Shown piece by piece: positions 41,520-50,043 of a stretch of DNA of 64,000 nt. Position 1 is the first letter of the stretch. Every line of letters starts with the position of its first letter. The stretch is from NCBI RefSeq assembly GCF_019042735.1, contig NZ_JAHQCR010000086.1, positions 23,681 to 87,680 on the forward strand, written 5' to 3'. The position numbers were made by a program, and so were the translations under genes. A model generated the notes under the pieces. The model made no database searches, was not told the DNA's origin, and worked only from the letters and a program-made list of their open reading frames with translations. The stretch comes from Evansella alkalicola (GTDB taxonomy: Bacteria; Bacillota; Bacilli; Bacillales; Salisediminibacteriaceae).

Positions 41520-42863
41520 TCAAATTAACAAGTGCAACAAGCTTGTGGCGATTCCAAAGTATATTAGTAAAGAAAAAATATCGTTTAGAGTCGTAATTAA
41601 TGGTCCAGATGCAACTGCAGGATCGAATCCGATCTTGTATAAAACAAGGGGTATGATCGTCCCTGCCATTGTTCCAATGATCAATGTAACGAATAATGAA
41701 AAGCCAACTACGAAACCGAAAATGAGACTTTGCCATATTGTAGCAACTAGAAAAACTAGAATACCACATGTAATCCCAATGATAATTCCAACCTTCAATT
41801 CACGCCACACGAGTTTTAAAATCGTATTCTTCTCAAAATCGTTAGTTACAAGCCCACGTACTACAACTGCGAGGGACTGTGTTCCAGTATTTCCTGTCAT
41901 ACCTGCAATCATAGGCATGAAAAAGATTAACGCCACTACTTGCTCCAATGTTTGTTCGAAACCATCTAAAATACTTCCTGTAATAAGTCCAATAAATAAT
42001 AAGAGAACAAGCCAAGGTAATCTTCTAAATGATGCAGTTGTTGCTTTTGTTGCAAAGTCGATGGATTTACCAGATGCAGATAACTTCTCAATATCCTCAT
42101 TTGCTTCTTCTATAAAAACATCGATGATATCGTCGACCGTAACGATACCCTTCAATCTGTTGTCATCATCTACAACTGGTACTGCGAGAAAGTCATATCG
42201 TTGTATGAGTTGTGCTACTTCTTCTTGGTCTATATCAATAGGTACTGAAATAACACGGCTGAACATGATATCGGCTATTTTTTCATTCATGTCAGCAAGG
42301 AGTAAATCTCGGTAGGAAACAACCCCAACGAGTTTTTTATTTTCATCAATAACATATAAATAGTAAATATTCCTTGTTAACTCGGCAAAGGTTTTAAACT
42401 TATCCACTGCTTCTCTGACTGAATAGTAGTCTTGAATCCATACAAATTCATTCGTCATGATCCCCCCAGCAGTTTCAGGAGCATAGCTCATCAACTGCTG
42501 AACAGTAGTTGACTCATCTTTCTGCATGGCGGATAAGTATTCTTCTAATTTTTCTTCAGAGATTTCACTAAGCATGTCCGCCAAGTCATCATTATCCATG
42601 ACGTCCATGACCTTTGAAGATTTCTCAATACCAAGTTTCTGGAGAACCTCCATCTGTAACTCTTGTTCCAATTCCATTAACAAATCAGCTATTTGTTTAG
42701 AAGCTAGAAACGATAAAAATTTGTAATGATGCTTCTCTGGAAGGGCACGGTAAAGTTCAGCCATATCATATGGATGAAGTTCCTCTAAAGCTGTTTGTAA
42801 TGCTTCTTTTTTTGCTTCGCGTAAATATTTAATTACTAAAACTGTAAGCTGTGTAGTATTCAT
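41520..42863 (-). CDS. mgtE: MgtE-type magnesium channel/transporter
   Basis: 447 residues. N domain (LREAKKEALQTALEELHPYD; then DLADMLSEISEEKLEEYLSA), two CBS domains (about 135-255) that act as the Mg2+ sensor, a connecting 'plug' helix and five TM helices. The pore signature MIAGMTGNTGTQSLAVVVRG (about 316-335) and the Asp in the last-helix region GFDPAVASGPLITTLNDIFS are conserved. It imports Mg2+ when the cell is short of it. ATG 42863 follows GAGGTGG. The usual M-box riboswitch is not evident in the ~150 bases upstream. Confidence 0.95.
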   Translation of the reverse strand: MNTTQLTVLVIKYLREAKKEALQTALEELHPYDMAELYRALPEKHHYKFLSFLASKQIADLLMELEQELQMEVLQKLGIEKSSKVMDVMDNDDLADMLSEISEEKLEEYLSAMQKDESTTVQQLMSYAPETAGGIMTNEFVWIQDYYSVREAVDKFKTFAELTRNIYYLYVIDENKKLVGVVSYRDLLLADMNEKIADIMFSRVISVPIDIDQEEVAQLIQRYDFLAVPVVDDDNRLKGIVTVDDIIDVFIEEANEDIEKLSASGKSIDFATKATTASFRRLPWLVLLLFIGLITGSILDGFEQTLEQVVALIFFMPMIAGMTGNTGTQSLAVVVRGLVTNDFEKNTILKLVWRELKVGIIIGITCGILVFLVATIWQSLIFGFVVGFSLFVTLIIGTMAGTIIPLVLYKIGFDPAVASGPLITTLNDIFSLLIYFGIATSLLHLLI

Positions 42864-43352
42864 GTGTGTTCCACCTCATTCCCGAGTATATAAGCCTTTT
42901 AACGAAAAAATTGAAGGGTGAGAGAACCTTTTCGTGCAATATCCTCCATAATATTATCATTGATTGGAGGGAAAAAGTAACAAAAAAAGTTAAAAATTCG
43001 TTACATCTTATTTTAGGTGGAAAGGTGAAATACAATCAACCATTTGGTTGTGTTTGATGGATTTAGCGCTTGAGCTTTTCTTATAACTTGAGTTGTTTTC
43101 CTTTTAAAAATACATTGGTTAGTAAAAAAACAGGATACTGTTTAAGTATTATGTAGCTCTATATAGGATAGATGGATGAAAAGAGGAAGGAAAAGAGGAA
43201 GGAAAAGAGTAATGAGACCTGCTTCACATAGTGATGTTTGTCTCGTTTTTTTCGTTAAAAAACAGTTTATGATGTAGGATTTCAAACCTGATCGCCCTTT
43301 GATCAGGGAGCTAATTAGATTTTTTTCTAGTATTCCGTACAGTTACTTTCTT
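42864..43352. other. Gene-free stretch upstream of mgtE
   Basis: I see no convincing gene. It contains a purine-rich direct repeat (GAGGAAGGAAAA twice at about 43181-43207) and a terminator-like hairpin (ATGAGAC...GTCTCGTTTTTTT, 43210-43252) with no obvious gene before it. A single half-copy of repeat family C (CCTGATCGCCCTTTGATCAGG) lies at about 43288-43308. The mgtE promoter should lie in the first 150 bases. Confidence 0.4.
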
Positions 43353-44030
43353 ATCTCACGCGAGTTTTACATATCTAGCGATTTTCGTGTGTGATAACGT
43401 GCTAATCTCACGTGAGTTTTTCATTTTCAGCGATTTTCGTGTGTGATAACGTGCTAATCTCACGTGAGTTTTTCATTTTCAGCGATATTCGTGTGTGATT
43501 ACGTTCCAATCTCACGTGAGTTTTTCATTTTCAGCGATATTCGTGTGTGATAACGTGCTAATCTCACGTGAGTTTTTCATTTTCAGCGATTTTCGTGTGT
43601 GATTACGTTCCAATCTCACGTGAGTTTTTCATTTTCAGCGATTTTCGTGTGTGATTACGCCCTAATCTCACGTGAGTTTTTCGTTTTCAACGATTTTGGC
43701 GTGAGATTATGTGCTAATCTCACGTGAGTTTTTCGTTTTCAACGATTTTGGCGTGAGATAGACCCCTTATCTCACGCGAGTTTTTCATTTTCAGCGATTT
43801 TCGTGTGTGATTACGTTCCAATCTCACGTGAGTTTTTCATTTTCAGCGATATTCGTGTGTGATAACGTGCTAATCTCACGTGAGTTTTTCATTTTTAGCG
43901 ATTTTCGCGTGAGATAGGCCCCTTATCTCACGTGAGTTTTTCGTTTTCAACGATTTTCGTGTGTGATTACGTTCCAATCTCACGTGAGTTTTTCATTTTC
44001 AGCGATTTTGGCGTGAGATTACGCCCTTAT
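43353..44030. repeat. 52-bp tandem repeat array, family B (13 units)
   Basis: Thirteen head-to-tail copies of a 52-bp unit: ATCTCACGTGAGTTTTTC then ATTTTCAGCGATTTTCG, then TGTGTGATTACGTTCCA. Each starts with the perfect palindrome CTCACGTGAG. Several units close with GCGTGAGAT, forming a larger dyad with ATCTCACG. Four or five variants of the 3' part alternate (ACGTTCC, AACGTGC, ACGCCC, AGACCCCTT), suggesting duplication of multi-unit blocks. No unique spacers, no cas genes, and no open frame of note. Confidence 0.9.
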
Positions 44031-44040
44031 CTCTCTCGGA

Positions 44041-44190
44041 ATCAGGTATGAAAAACAGAAAAAGCGAAATCTCATACCAGATCGACGCCCGATCAGGTAT
44101 GAAAAACAGAAAAACCCAAATCTCATACCAGATCGGAGCCTAATCAGGTACGAAAAACAGAAAAACCCAAATCTCATACCAGATCGCTTG
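44041..44190. repeat. 51-bp repeat family C, cluster 2
   Basis: Three units begin ATCAGGTA at 44041, 44092 and 44143 (exactly 51 bp apart), each with ATCAGGTATGA...TCATACCAGAT inverted arms about 30 bp apart. It is the same family as at 23609, directly adjoining the end of array B. The following stretch to 44333 has no gene. Confidence 0.85.
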
Positions 44191-44333
44191 CTCGTCGGTC
44201 CAAATGAGTCCACCCTAGGATAGTGGTCTGAGAGTGCGACAATTATGATGTAAGCTAGCTATTAGACTAAAATCTAATTTATCAAATTTAACAAACTACA
44301 TTCACAAGCAAATAGGAATTCACAATTCACAAG

Positions 44334-44383
44334 CAAAAAAAAAGTGGCACGAAGAACTATTAATCAGTTCTTTGTGCCACTTT
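44334..44383 (-). terminator. Terminator of the ba3 oxidase operon
   Basis: On the minus strand AAAGTGGCAcaaAGAACT pairs with AGTTCTtcgTGCCACTTT, then a run of eight or more T. Confidence 0.92.
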
Positions 44384-44484
44384 AACATGCAAATTAAAAA
44401 TTCATCCAAGTTGTAAAAGTTAATCACTCTTTCCACCTAACAGATCCTTTGATACCGAATAGAAAAATTAACATTCAATTTCCC

Positions 44485-46194
44485 TTATCTAATCAAGAAA
44501 TTAAACGGTGGTGATCCAGGTGGTGCATCTACAATCATTTCATAGACTGGAATGGTATATGCAAAGATGATCAATAAGATCACTATTCCAATCCACAGCT
44601 TCCAGTTTTCAAGGAACGCTGGAATGTGTGGTGTGTCGTCTGGGTCTGGAGTGATAGGGAACTCTGTATTTCCTTTTGGCGCCCTAAATGCTAGATATAT
44701 AAAGTTATAAAACATTAATACACCAGCTGCAGTTAAAATGACACCACCAATTGCTACAGTAATGTGACTTGCAAATATTCCTTCGAACCATTGTAAGGCT
44801 TGTGGGTGATCGCCATATGTTGCATAAGCTGTACGACGTGGTGCTCCGAAAAGTCCTAATAAATGCATAGCTCCAGACATAAAGAACATACCAATCATCC
44901 ATAACCAGGTTTGAACGATACCGCAACGGTTTGCGTGCTTCGTAAATCGTCGCCCTGTAAGCGCTGGTATCAGCCAGTAAGCGGCACCGAAAAATGTTAA
45001 TAACACAGTTGTTCCAACAGTTAAGTGGAAGTGACCAACCACCCAAAGGGTATTATGAACAACAGCGTTCAATTGAAAGCTAGCATTGATAATTCCCCCT
45101 GCACCAGCAGGAATAAAAGCTAGCATCCCCATAAATGGAGCGAAGAAGCGGACATCTCCCCAAGGAAGTGTTTTAATCCATCCAATAATGCCTTTACCAC
45201 CTTTTTCCCTTGCCGTTTGTTCAAATGTTGCAAAAATGGAGAAGGCCGTTAATAAGGATGGTACAACTACTACAAAGGTGAGTACTGTTTGTATAAACTT
45301 CCATAGCTCCGAAATCCCTGATTCCATTAGTTGATGGTGGAATCCAACAGGGATAGAAAAGAGAAGAAACAGGATGAAAGCAAGTCTTGCTAATGAACTA
45401 CTAAATAAACGTCCCCCAATTACTTTAGGAATTACTACATACCAAATCATATAGGCTGGCATAATCCAGAAGTAAACAAGAGGGTGGCCGAAGTACCAGA
45501 ATAAAGTACGAGTCAATAAAACATTAACTTCGTCAGTTAGCCCAAGGGCCCATGGCAAGATTTGATATAAGACGCTTGTTGCTACCCCTAAACCAGCGAC
45601 AATCCACAGAATTAAGGTTGCTGTAGTCATAAAGCCAAAAAGAGGTGTTGGTTTACCTGGATTTGCTTTTTTCCACTTAAAATAATGAGTTAGAAGTGCT
45701 GCTGATGCTATCCAAGAGCCGACTATAACAAGTGTTAAACCTACATAAAATAAGGAATGAGCTTGTAATGGAACATAAAATGTATAAAGGACAGATGCTT
45801 CATTAAGTAGAATCATGATGGTAGTAATAATGGTCCCTGCCAACATCGTGATGTAACCTGCCCAACCTATTTTTCTTAATCTATTAGAAAATGCACCATG
45901 AGTTTTGCCCATGCCTGCAAAAAAGAAGCCGTAGATAAAGAAGGTTGTAAAAACGAGTGCAAGTAGGACGCCATGCGCCGTTAGAATTTGATAATAGCCC
46001 AGCCAGCTAGGTAGTTCAATCATTCCACCCCTTGCAAGACCTTGGAGAAGTCCCCCGAATACTCCAATGATAAAGGCTACAAATGCTACATACATGTGCA
46101 CCATACTTAATTTTCTATCTTTAGGATCTACTAGCACGTTTATATTATTATCAGAATCATTTAGAGAATTGATTGCTAAGTTTGATTGATTCAT
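44485..46194 (-). CDS. cbaA: ba3-type cytochrome c oxidase, subunit I
   Basis: 569 residues, about 13 TM helices of a B-type haem-copper oxidase, reducing O2 to water and pumping protons at the cell membrane. Haem and CuB ligands are visible: LTAHGVLLALVF (low-spin haem His), WYFGHPLVYFWIMPAYMIWY (CuB His and the cross-linked Tyr), FHHQLMESG, and VVGHFHLTVGTTVLLTFF (CuB/haem His pair). The sequence has the b(o/a)3 features rather than those of A-type caa3. Its ATG overlaps the last base of cbaB. It is the third gene of the operon, with its terminator at 44334-44383. Confidence 0.95.
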   Translation of the reverse strand: MNQSNLAINSLNDSDNNINVLVDPKDRKLSMVHMYVAFVAFIIGVFGGLLQGLARGGMIELPSWLGYYQILTAHGVLLALVFTTFFIYGFFFAGMGKTHGAFSNRLRKIGWAGYITMLAGTIITTIMILLNEASVLYTFYVPLQAHSLFYVGLTLVIVGSWIASAALLTHYFKWKKANPGKPTPLFGFMTTATLILWIVAGLGVATSVLYQILPWALGLTDEVNVLLTRTLFWYFGHPLVYFWIMPAYMIWYVVIPKVIGGRLFSSSLARLAFILFLLFSIPVGFHHQLMESGISELWKFIQTVLTFVVVVPSLLTAFSIFATFEQTAREKGGKGIIGWIKTLPWGDVRFFAPFMGMLAFIPAGAGGIINASFQLNAVVHNTLWVVGHFHLTVGTTVLLTFFGAAYWLIPALTGRRFTKHANRCGIVQTWLWMIGMFFMSGAMHLLGLFGAPRRTAYATYGDHPQALQWFEGIFASHITVAIGGVILTAAGVLMFYNFIYLAFRAPKGNTEFPITPDPDDTPHIPAFLENWKLWIGIVILLIIFAYTIPVYEMIVDAPPGSPPFNFLIR

Positions 46195-46664
46195 TATTCT
46201 GTCACCTCAATTCTCATTTGCATGTGATGATGCCCTGTTCCGCAGTATTCATTACAAATTACGAGATATTCACCAGGCTCATTAAAGGTGTGCTCTGCCA
46301 TATTTACATGACCAGGTGTTACCATAAAGTTTATATTTGTCTCTGGAATAGTGAAACTATGTACCACATCGGCACTAGTTATTTCGAAATATACAGTGGA
46401 TCCAACAGGCACCTCAATTCTACTTGGCTTATAGCTAAAGGCTTGAGCAATAATCCTTGCCTGATAAGTGTTGTCATTAATTTGAGTAACTCCAGGTTCG
46501 GAGAATGCAACATCTTGATCTAAATTTTGTGAATCCACTTTAGCCATATGACTCGGTGGTTGGTGTCCAAATGCAAATGCAGCAACTCCCAATACTGCAA
46601 GAAATAAAACTAATGAGCCAATGCCAAAAACTAGCCATATTTTTTCATACTTGTGTAAATGCAT
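46194..46664 (-). CDS. cbaB: ba3-type cytochrome c oxidase, subunit II
   Basis: 156 residues: one N-terminal TM (about 10-32) and an extracellular cupredoxin domain with an intact CuA site, VICNEYCGTGHHHMQMRIEV (Cys-x3-Cys-x3-His-x2-Met), and the earlier ligand His in DVVHSFTIPE. It accepts electrons from cytochrome c and passes them to subunit I. ATG 46664 is chosen because GGGGGGAC lies nine bases upstream; the TTG at 46682 is part of that site. Translationally coupled to cbaA. Confidence 0.95.
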   Translation of the reverse strand: MHLHKYEKIWLVFGIGSLVLFLAVLGVAAFAFGHQPPSHMAKVDSQNLDQDVAFSEPGVTQINDNTYQARIIAQAFSYKPSRIEVPVGSTVYFEITSADVVHSFTIPETNINFMVTPGHVNMAEHTFNEPGEYLVICNEYCGTGHHHMQMRIEVTE

Positions 46665-46687
46665 CGATTTAAGTCCCCCCAATTAAA

Positions 46688-46846
46688 TTAAGTCCTCGAT
46701 AAGAATAAGAAAAAAACGACTAACCAAGAAACTAAAATAAAGCCACCTACAAAAAATACAAAGATCAATGTCCCTTTTAATGATGACTCGTCTTCCTTTT
46801 TAGTCACTGTGACATTGTGGTTTGTTTCTAGGTTTGTTTTGCTCAT
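46688..46846 (-). CDS. Small TM subunit of the ba3 oxidase (subunit IIa type)
   Basis: 52 residues from ATG 46846 (GAGAGGGGGA upstream). A polar, charged N-terminus (about 1-28) is followed by one TM helix (LIFVFFVGGFILVSWLVVFF). The position, 23 bp before subunit II in the same operon, and the single TM correspond to the small subunit of ba3 oxidases (CbaD/IIa), which takes the place of the missing second helix of subunit II. The assignment is by context; sequence conservation in this family is low. Confidence 0.75.
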   Translation of the reverse strand: MSKTNLETNHNVTVTKKEDESSLKGTLIFVFFVGGFILVSWLVVFFLFLSRT

Positions 46847-47167
46847 AGCTGAGTCCCCCTCTCCAGTCATCTCATTTCTTATTTATAAATCAAATAAGAA
46901 TTCCCCCATGGAATTATCATAAGTGATAGGTAATGTGTGATGAGAGTCAAATTGTGAAAAGTTAGTGAAAATTCAAGTATGAAAAACGTTGTCACTGTGG
47001 TAATAGTGGTAACTCAAGAGGTAGTTTTCGTTTGTGAAAAAAACACGAAGTTAATAACTTTAATGTACATTTTATGTTATTTACTATGGAAAACTTTGAA
47101 AAAATTGTGAGAAGGTTTTGAACATCATTGACGTAAAAAATTCCCTTATGCTATAATTCACTTGTAA
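46847..47167. promoter_or_regulatory. Divergent promoter region of the ba3 operon and ABC ATPase
   Basis: About 320 bp without a gene. TTGTGAAAAGTTAGTGAAAA at about 46952-46971 resembles a ResD-type site (TTGTGAA-N4-TTTxxAA class). The direct repeat GTGGTAATAGTGGTAA lies at about 46997-47012. Oxygen- or redox-linked control of the oxidase by ResD is plausible but unproven. Confidence 0.4.
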
Positions 47168-47182
47168 TGAAAATCATTCTCA
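47168..47182. promoter_or_regulatory. Fur box upstream of the ABC ATPase
   Basis: TGAAAATCATTCTCA matches the 7-1-7 Fur consensus TGATAATNATTATCA at 12-13 of 15 positions, about 100 bp before the start codon. It implies repression when iron is sufficient. Confidence 0.75.
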
Positions 47183-47279
47183 ACTACTTTTTAATAATTC
47201 TAATTTAATAAAGTTATTAATGTAGGTGTGGAGTGGAACGCGGGAATACGATCTGTGGCAAACTGGGAGGTAGAGTATA

Positions 47280-48338
47280 GTGAGTTTTATTCAGTTAAAT
47301 AATTTAACTAAATACTTTCATGATTCATCAAACCCTGCTGTTACAGCATTGAATTTAGATATTCAAAAAGGGGAAATCATTTCACTGCTAGGGCCAAGTG
47401 GTTGTGGAAAAACGACAACGTTAAGAATGATTGCAGGTTTTGAACACCCAAATAAAGGTGAAATTCATATTGATGGAAAAGAAGTTTTTAGTGAAACCCA
47501 CTCACTGCCCCCTGAAAAAAGAGGTATCGGGATGGTGTTTCAAGACTATGCCCTATTTCCACACATGACTATTTTAAAAAATGTAATGTTCGGACTAAAT
47601 AAATGGAGTGCAAGGCAGAAAAAGCAACGGGCTAAAGAAGTATTGGAGCTAGTTGGACTGGAAGGCTATGAAAAAAGATATCCAACACAACTATCTGGTG
47701 GACAGCAACAACGAGTAGCATTAGCTCGTGCATTAGCCCCTAATCCTCATGTTGTGTTGATGGATGAACCATTCAGTAACTTAGATGCTGGGCTGCGGGA
47801 AAAAATGAGATTTGATGTTACAAATATCCTTCGAAAAGCCAATACAACGGCAATTATTGTGACGCATGATCAAAAGGATGCTTTTGCAGTATCTGATCGT
47901 GTAGTTGTAATGAAAGACGGTGTTATTCAGCAAATTGCTGCACCAAAAGAAATGTATCGATGTCCGAAGAATTGCTTCGTTGCCCAGTTTGTCGGTAAAA
48001 CGAATTTACTTACAGGTAGAATGGACGACGACTTAATGAATATCCATACCCATATTGGGAAAGTAACGTTGCCAGAGCAATGGCAAGAGAGGTTAGAAAC
48101 GGTTAAGCTTTCGATCAGACCAGAAGGGTGTCACTTAACTGATCAAGGAGCTTTCTGTGGAGAAGTAGTACGTGTTACTTATGGTGGGGAATATCAAGAA
48201 TTATATGTCCGACTTCATAATGAGCCGAACTTGTCTAAAGAGCCGATGTTAATATATGCTCCTATTGATCAAGATGTGGAAATTGGTACTATTGTTACCT
48301 TTGATATTAAGCCAGAGCTAGTTGCTCTTGTGGAATAG
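47280..48338 (+). CDS. ABC transporter ATPase of the ferric iron/FbpC type, orphan
   Basis: 352 residues. Walker A GPSGCGKTTT, Q-loop FQDYALFPHMT, signature LSGGQQQRVAL, Walker B VVLMDEPFSNLD and switch VTHDQKDAFAV are intact. A C-terminal TOBE/OB region (about 245-350) places it with iron(III)/spermidine/sulfate import ATPases. The Fur-box-like site points to iron. GTG 47280 follows GGGAGGT. No permease or binding protein is adjacent; two terminator-like hairpins follow, so its partners must be encoded elsewhere, or it works as a shared ATPase. Confidence 0.85.
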   Translation: MSFIQLNNLTKYFHDSSNPAVTALNLDIQKGEIISLLGPSGCGKTTTLRMIAGFEHPNKGEIHIDGKEVFSETHSLPPEKRGIGMVFQDYALFPHMTILKNVMFGLNKWSARQKKQRAKEVLELVGLEGYEKRYPTQLSGGQQQRVALARALAPNPHVVLMDEPFSNLDAGLREKMRFDVTNILRKANTTAIIVTHDQKDAFAVSDRVVVMKDGVIQQIAAPKEMYRCPKNCFVAQFVGKTNLLTGRMDDDLMNIHTHIGKVTLPEQWQERLETVKLSIRPEGCHLTDQGAFCGEVVRVTYGGEYQELYVRLHNEPNLSKEPMLIYAPIDQDVEIGTIVTFDIKPELVALVE

Positions 48339-48355
48339 AATAAATTAGAAGTTTT

Positions 48356-48392
48356 ACAGCTGACCCTCATTAATGACGGTTAGCTGTTTTTG
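48356..48392 (+). terminator. Terminator of the ABC ATPase
   Basis: ACAGCTgACC pairs with GGTtAGCTGT, then TTTTTGTTTT. Confidence 0.85.
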
Positions 48393-48413
48393 TTTTGGTC
48401 AGCTTGAATAAAG

Positions 48414-48459
48414 AAAAAAAGGACAGGCTACTCAAACGTTAATGGAGTGACCTGACCTT
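48414..48459 (-). terminator. Terminator of the rhomboid gene
   Basis: On the minus strand TCAGGTCACTC pairs with GAGTAGCCTGTCC, then TTTTTTT. Confidence 0.75.
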
Positions 48460-48514
48460 ATTAATAGAATGATATTTGAAAATTTATGAAGGGAATTCTA
48501 GAACCCTCTTCCTA

Positions 48515-49273
48515 TTACAAAATAGCGAAAATAATAAATAAGAACAGTGCCAAGGCTCCAATACAAATAAACGCAACCTTCATTCTCTGCTTATTCCTGT
48601 CTCTTTTTCGCCAACGATCTGGGTCAAACCCGATATCACCAGAATCTCCTCTTCCACTAGAACGATTATATCTACCGTATCTTGTCACTCCTAATAAAAT
48701 AATCGGTGCTATTGCAGCGCCAGATATTAACCCGAATATGTGGGCAATTCGATTAATTCCTGGATTCACAAATGTCATGATGACCCCGATGACCATAATT
48801 GTAATAATTAACTGAGCACTTCCTGGATCAATGAGGTCTTTCCGAACTAATACCATATAAAGATAAAGTCCAAATAGTCCATAGATGGCACCTGACGCTC
48901 CTAAATGGGCGTACATAGGACCTTCAAGGAAGAGCGTAACAATATTTGCAAGAATACCAGCTGTGAAATAAGCAGCAATAAACCTAAACTTTCCTAACAT
49001 GCTTTCAAGAGCTGGACCAAACAAGACGAGAGAAAATGAATTAAATAGCATATGCATTAAGGACCCATGAAGAAAAATTGGTGTCACCAGTCTCCAATAC
49101 TCTCCCATTTCAATAAGATAGTTGATACCCAGTCCCCAATCCATTACTAGCTTCCCGCCTAGAAATGGGAAAAAATAGACCCATATATAAAGAATGATGT
49201 GGATAGCCACTAATGTTGTGATAACAGGATATGACCTTGTGAATCCTTGAAAACTTTCGTTTCTAACAAACAT
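48515..49273 (-). CDS. ydcA: Rhomboid-family intramembrane serine protease
   Basis: 252 residues with six or seven TM helices. The catalytic Ser is in LGASGAIYGLFGLY (GxSG), the His in RIAHIFGLISGAA, and the conserved HMLFNSFSLVLFGPALE forms the oxyanion-side helix. The C-terminus carries a charged tail with Arg/Gly repeats (RYGRYNRSSGRGDSGD), then another hydrophobic helix. It cuts substrate proteins within the membrane; substrates are unknown. AAAGGAG precedes ATG 49273. Its position, divergent from acpS, matches ydcA of B. subtilis, although that protein is shorter (about 199 residues). Confidence 0.9.
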   Translation of the reverse strand: MFVRNESFQGFTRSYPVITTLVAIHIILYIWVYFFPFLGGKLVMDWGLGINYLIEMGEYWRLVTPIFLHGSLMHMLFNSFSLVLFGPALESMLGKFRFIAAYFTAGILANIVTLFLEGPMYAHLGASGAIYGLFGLYLYMVLVRKDLIDPGSAQLIITIMVIGVIMTFVNPGINRIAHIFGLISGAAIAPIILLGVTRYGRYNRSSGRGDSGDIGFDPDRWRKRDRNKQRMKVAFICIGALALFLFIIFAIL

Positions 49274-49379
49274 AATTAGTCTCCTTTATAGCAAGATACT
49301 TAATAAATATTTGAAAACAACTTGTTTATGAATTTTTTATATTTTTAAAATAGATACCTTGGTTATTGTTGGAACAACC

Positions 49380-49500
49380 GACGGTCTACTCCCTTTCACA
49401 CAAGGTACAAGTGCGACATCTGCTCATTTCTTCGCATTGTCTTCTTTGCCGTGGGCATGCCGCTTGGCCTCCTCGTACTTGCAGGGTCTAGCTTTTCTAG
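49380..49500. repeat. Inverted partial copy of the GC-rich repeat core
   Basis: GGTACAAGTGCGACATCTGC followed by TTCGCATTGTCTTCTTTGCC and CCTCCTCG is the reverse complement of the part of the 11267-11574 element at about 11450-11525, with several differences. Its terminal inverted repeats are missing. The 49274-49588 gap has no other recognisable feature except the acpS promoter region. Confidence 0.6.
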
Positions 49501-49588
49501 TTCTATTTTAGCACACAAGAAAACGGTGGTGGAAATGCGAGCCTTTGTTTTGGGAAGAATGGTAAAATGGAACAAAAGAGGAGGGAGA

Positions 49589-49960
49589 GTGAAAACTTTG
49601 ATTAAAGGTATTGGTTTGGATTTAATTGAATTAGAACGGATAGAGTCACTTTCTCAACGGAAACAGTCGTTTATAAAAAGAATATTAACGGAAGAAGAGC
49701 GAGACAAGTATTCATTGTTAAAGGGACGACGTCAGGTAGAATATTTGGCTGGTCGTTTTGCAGCTAAGGAGGCTTTTGCTAAAGCGCTAGGAACTGGAAT
49801 TGGAAAGGACCTTTCGTTTCAAGATATTTCTATAGTTAATGATCTAAATGGTAAGCCTTCAATAAAATACAATAATTTTTTAAAAGAAAAAATTCATTTA
49901 TCTATTACACATACGTCTACATACGCTGCGGCACAGGTAATTATCGAGGAAAAATCTTAA
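49589..49960 (+). CDS. acpS: Holo-[acyl-carrier-protein] synthase
   Basis: 123 residues; transfers 4'-phosphopantetheine from CoA to a Ser of apo-ACP for fatty acid synthesis. IKGIGLDLIELERIES (Asp of the Mg2+ site) and EYLAGRFAAKEAFAKALGTG (Glu-x3-Lys) are the two signature blocks; HLSITHTSTYAAAQVI closes the domain. It is a trimeric cytosolic enzyme. GTG 49589 follows AGGAGGGA; the long frame upstream to 49451 crosses repeat sequence. First gene of the conserved acpS-nnr-ydcC-alr block. Confidence 0.95.
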   Translation: MKTLIKGIGLDLIELERIESLSQRKQSFIKRILTEEERDKYSLLKGRRQVEYLAGRFAAKEAFAKALGTGIGKDLSFQDISIVNDLNGKPSIKYNNFLKEKIHLSITHTSTYAAAQVIIEEKS

Positions 49961-50043
49961 AATATACGATGCTTGTCATGCTAGTCTGCATATTGTATAG
50001 GACAGCCTCATATAGTGATAGTGCGGATGGGAGGGAATCTTAA

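Noticed and set aside
41167..41769. 200-residue minus-strand frame spanning rocF end and mgtE end
   Set aside because: It covers the terminator and antisense of rocF and runs out of frame with mgtE; no family similarity.
41485..42315. 276-residue plus-strand frame
   Set aside because: It is exactly antisense to mgtE, low complexity, and has no recognisable domain. mgtE is clearly the true gene.
42864..43010. M-box magnesium riboswitch upstream of mgtE
   Set aside because: I looked for the conserved M-box segments and found none; a covariance search would be decisive.
43353..44030. CRISPR array
   Set aside because: The whole 52-bp unit repeats; there are no unique spacers, and no cas genes lie nearby.
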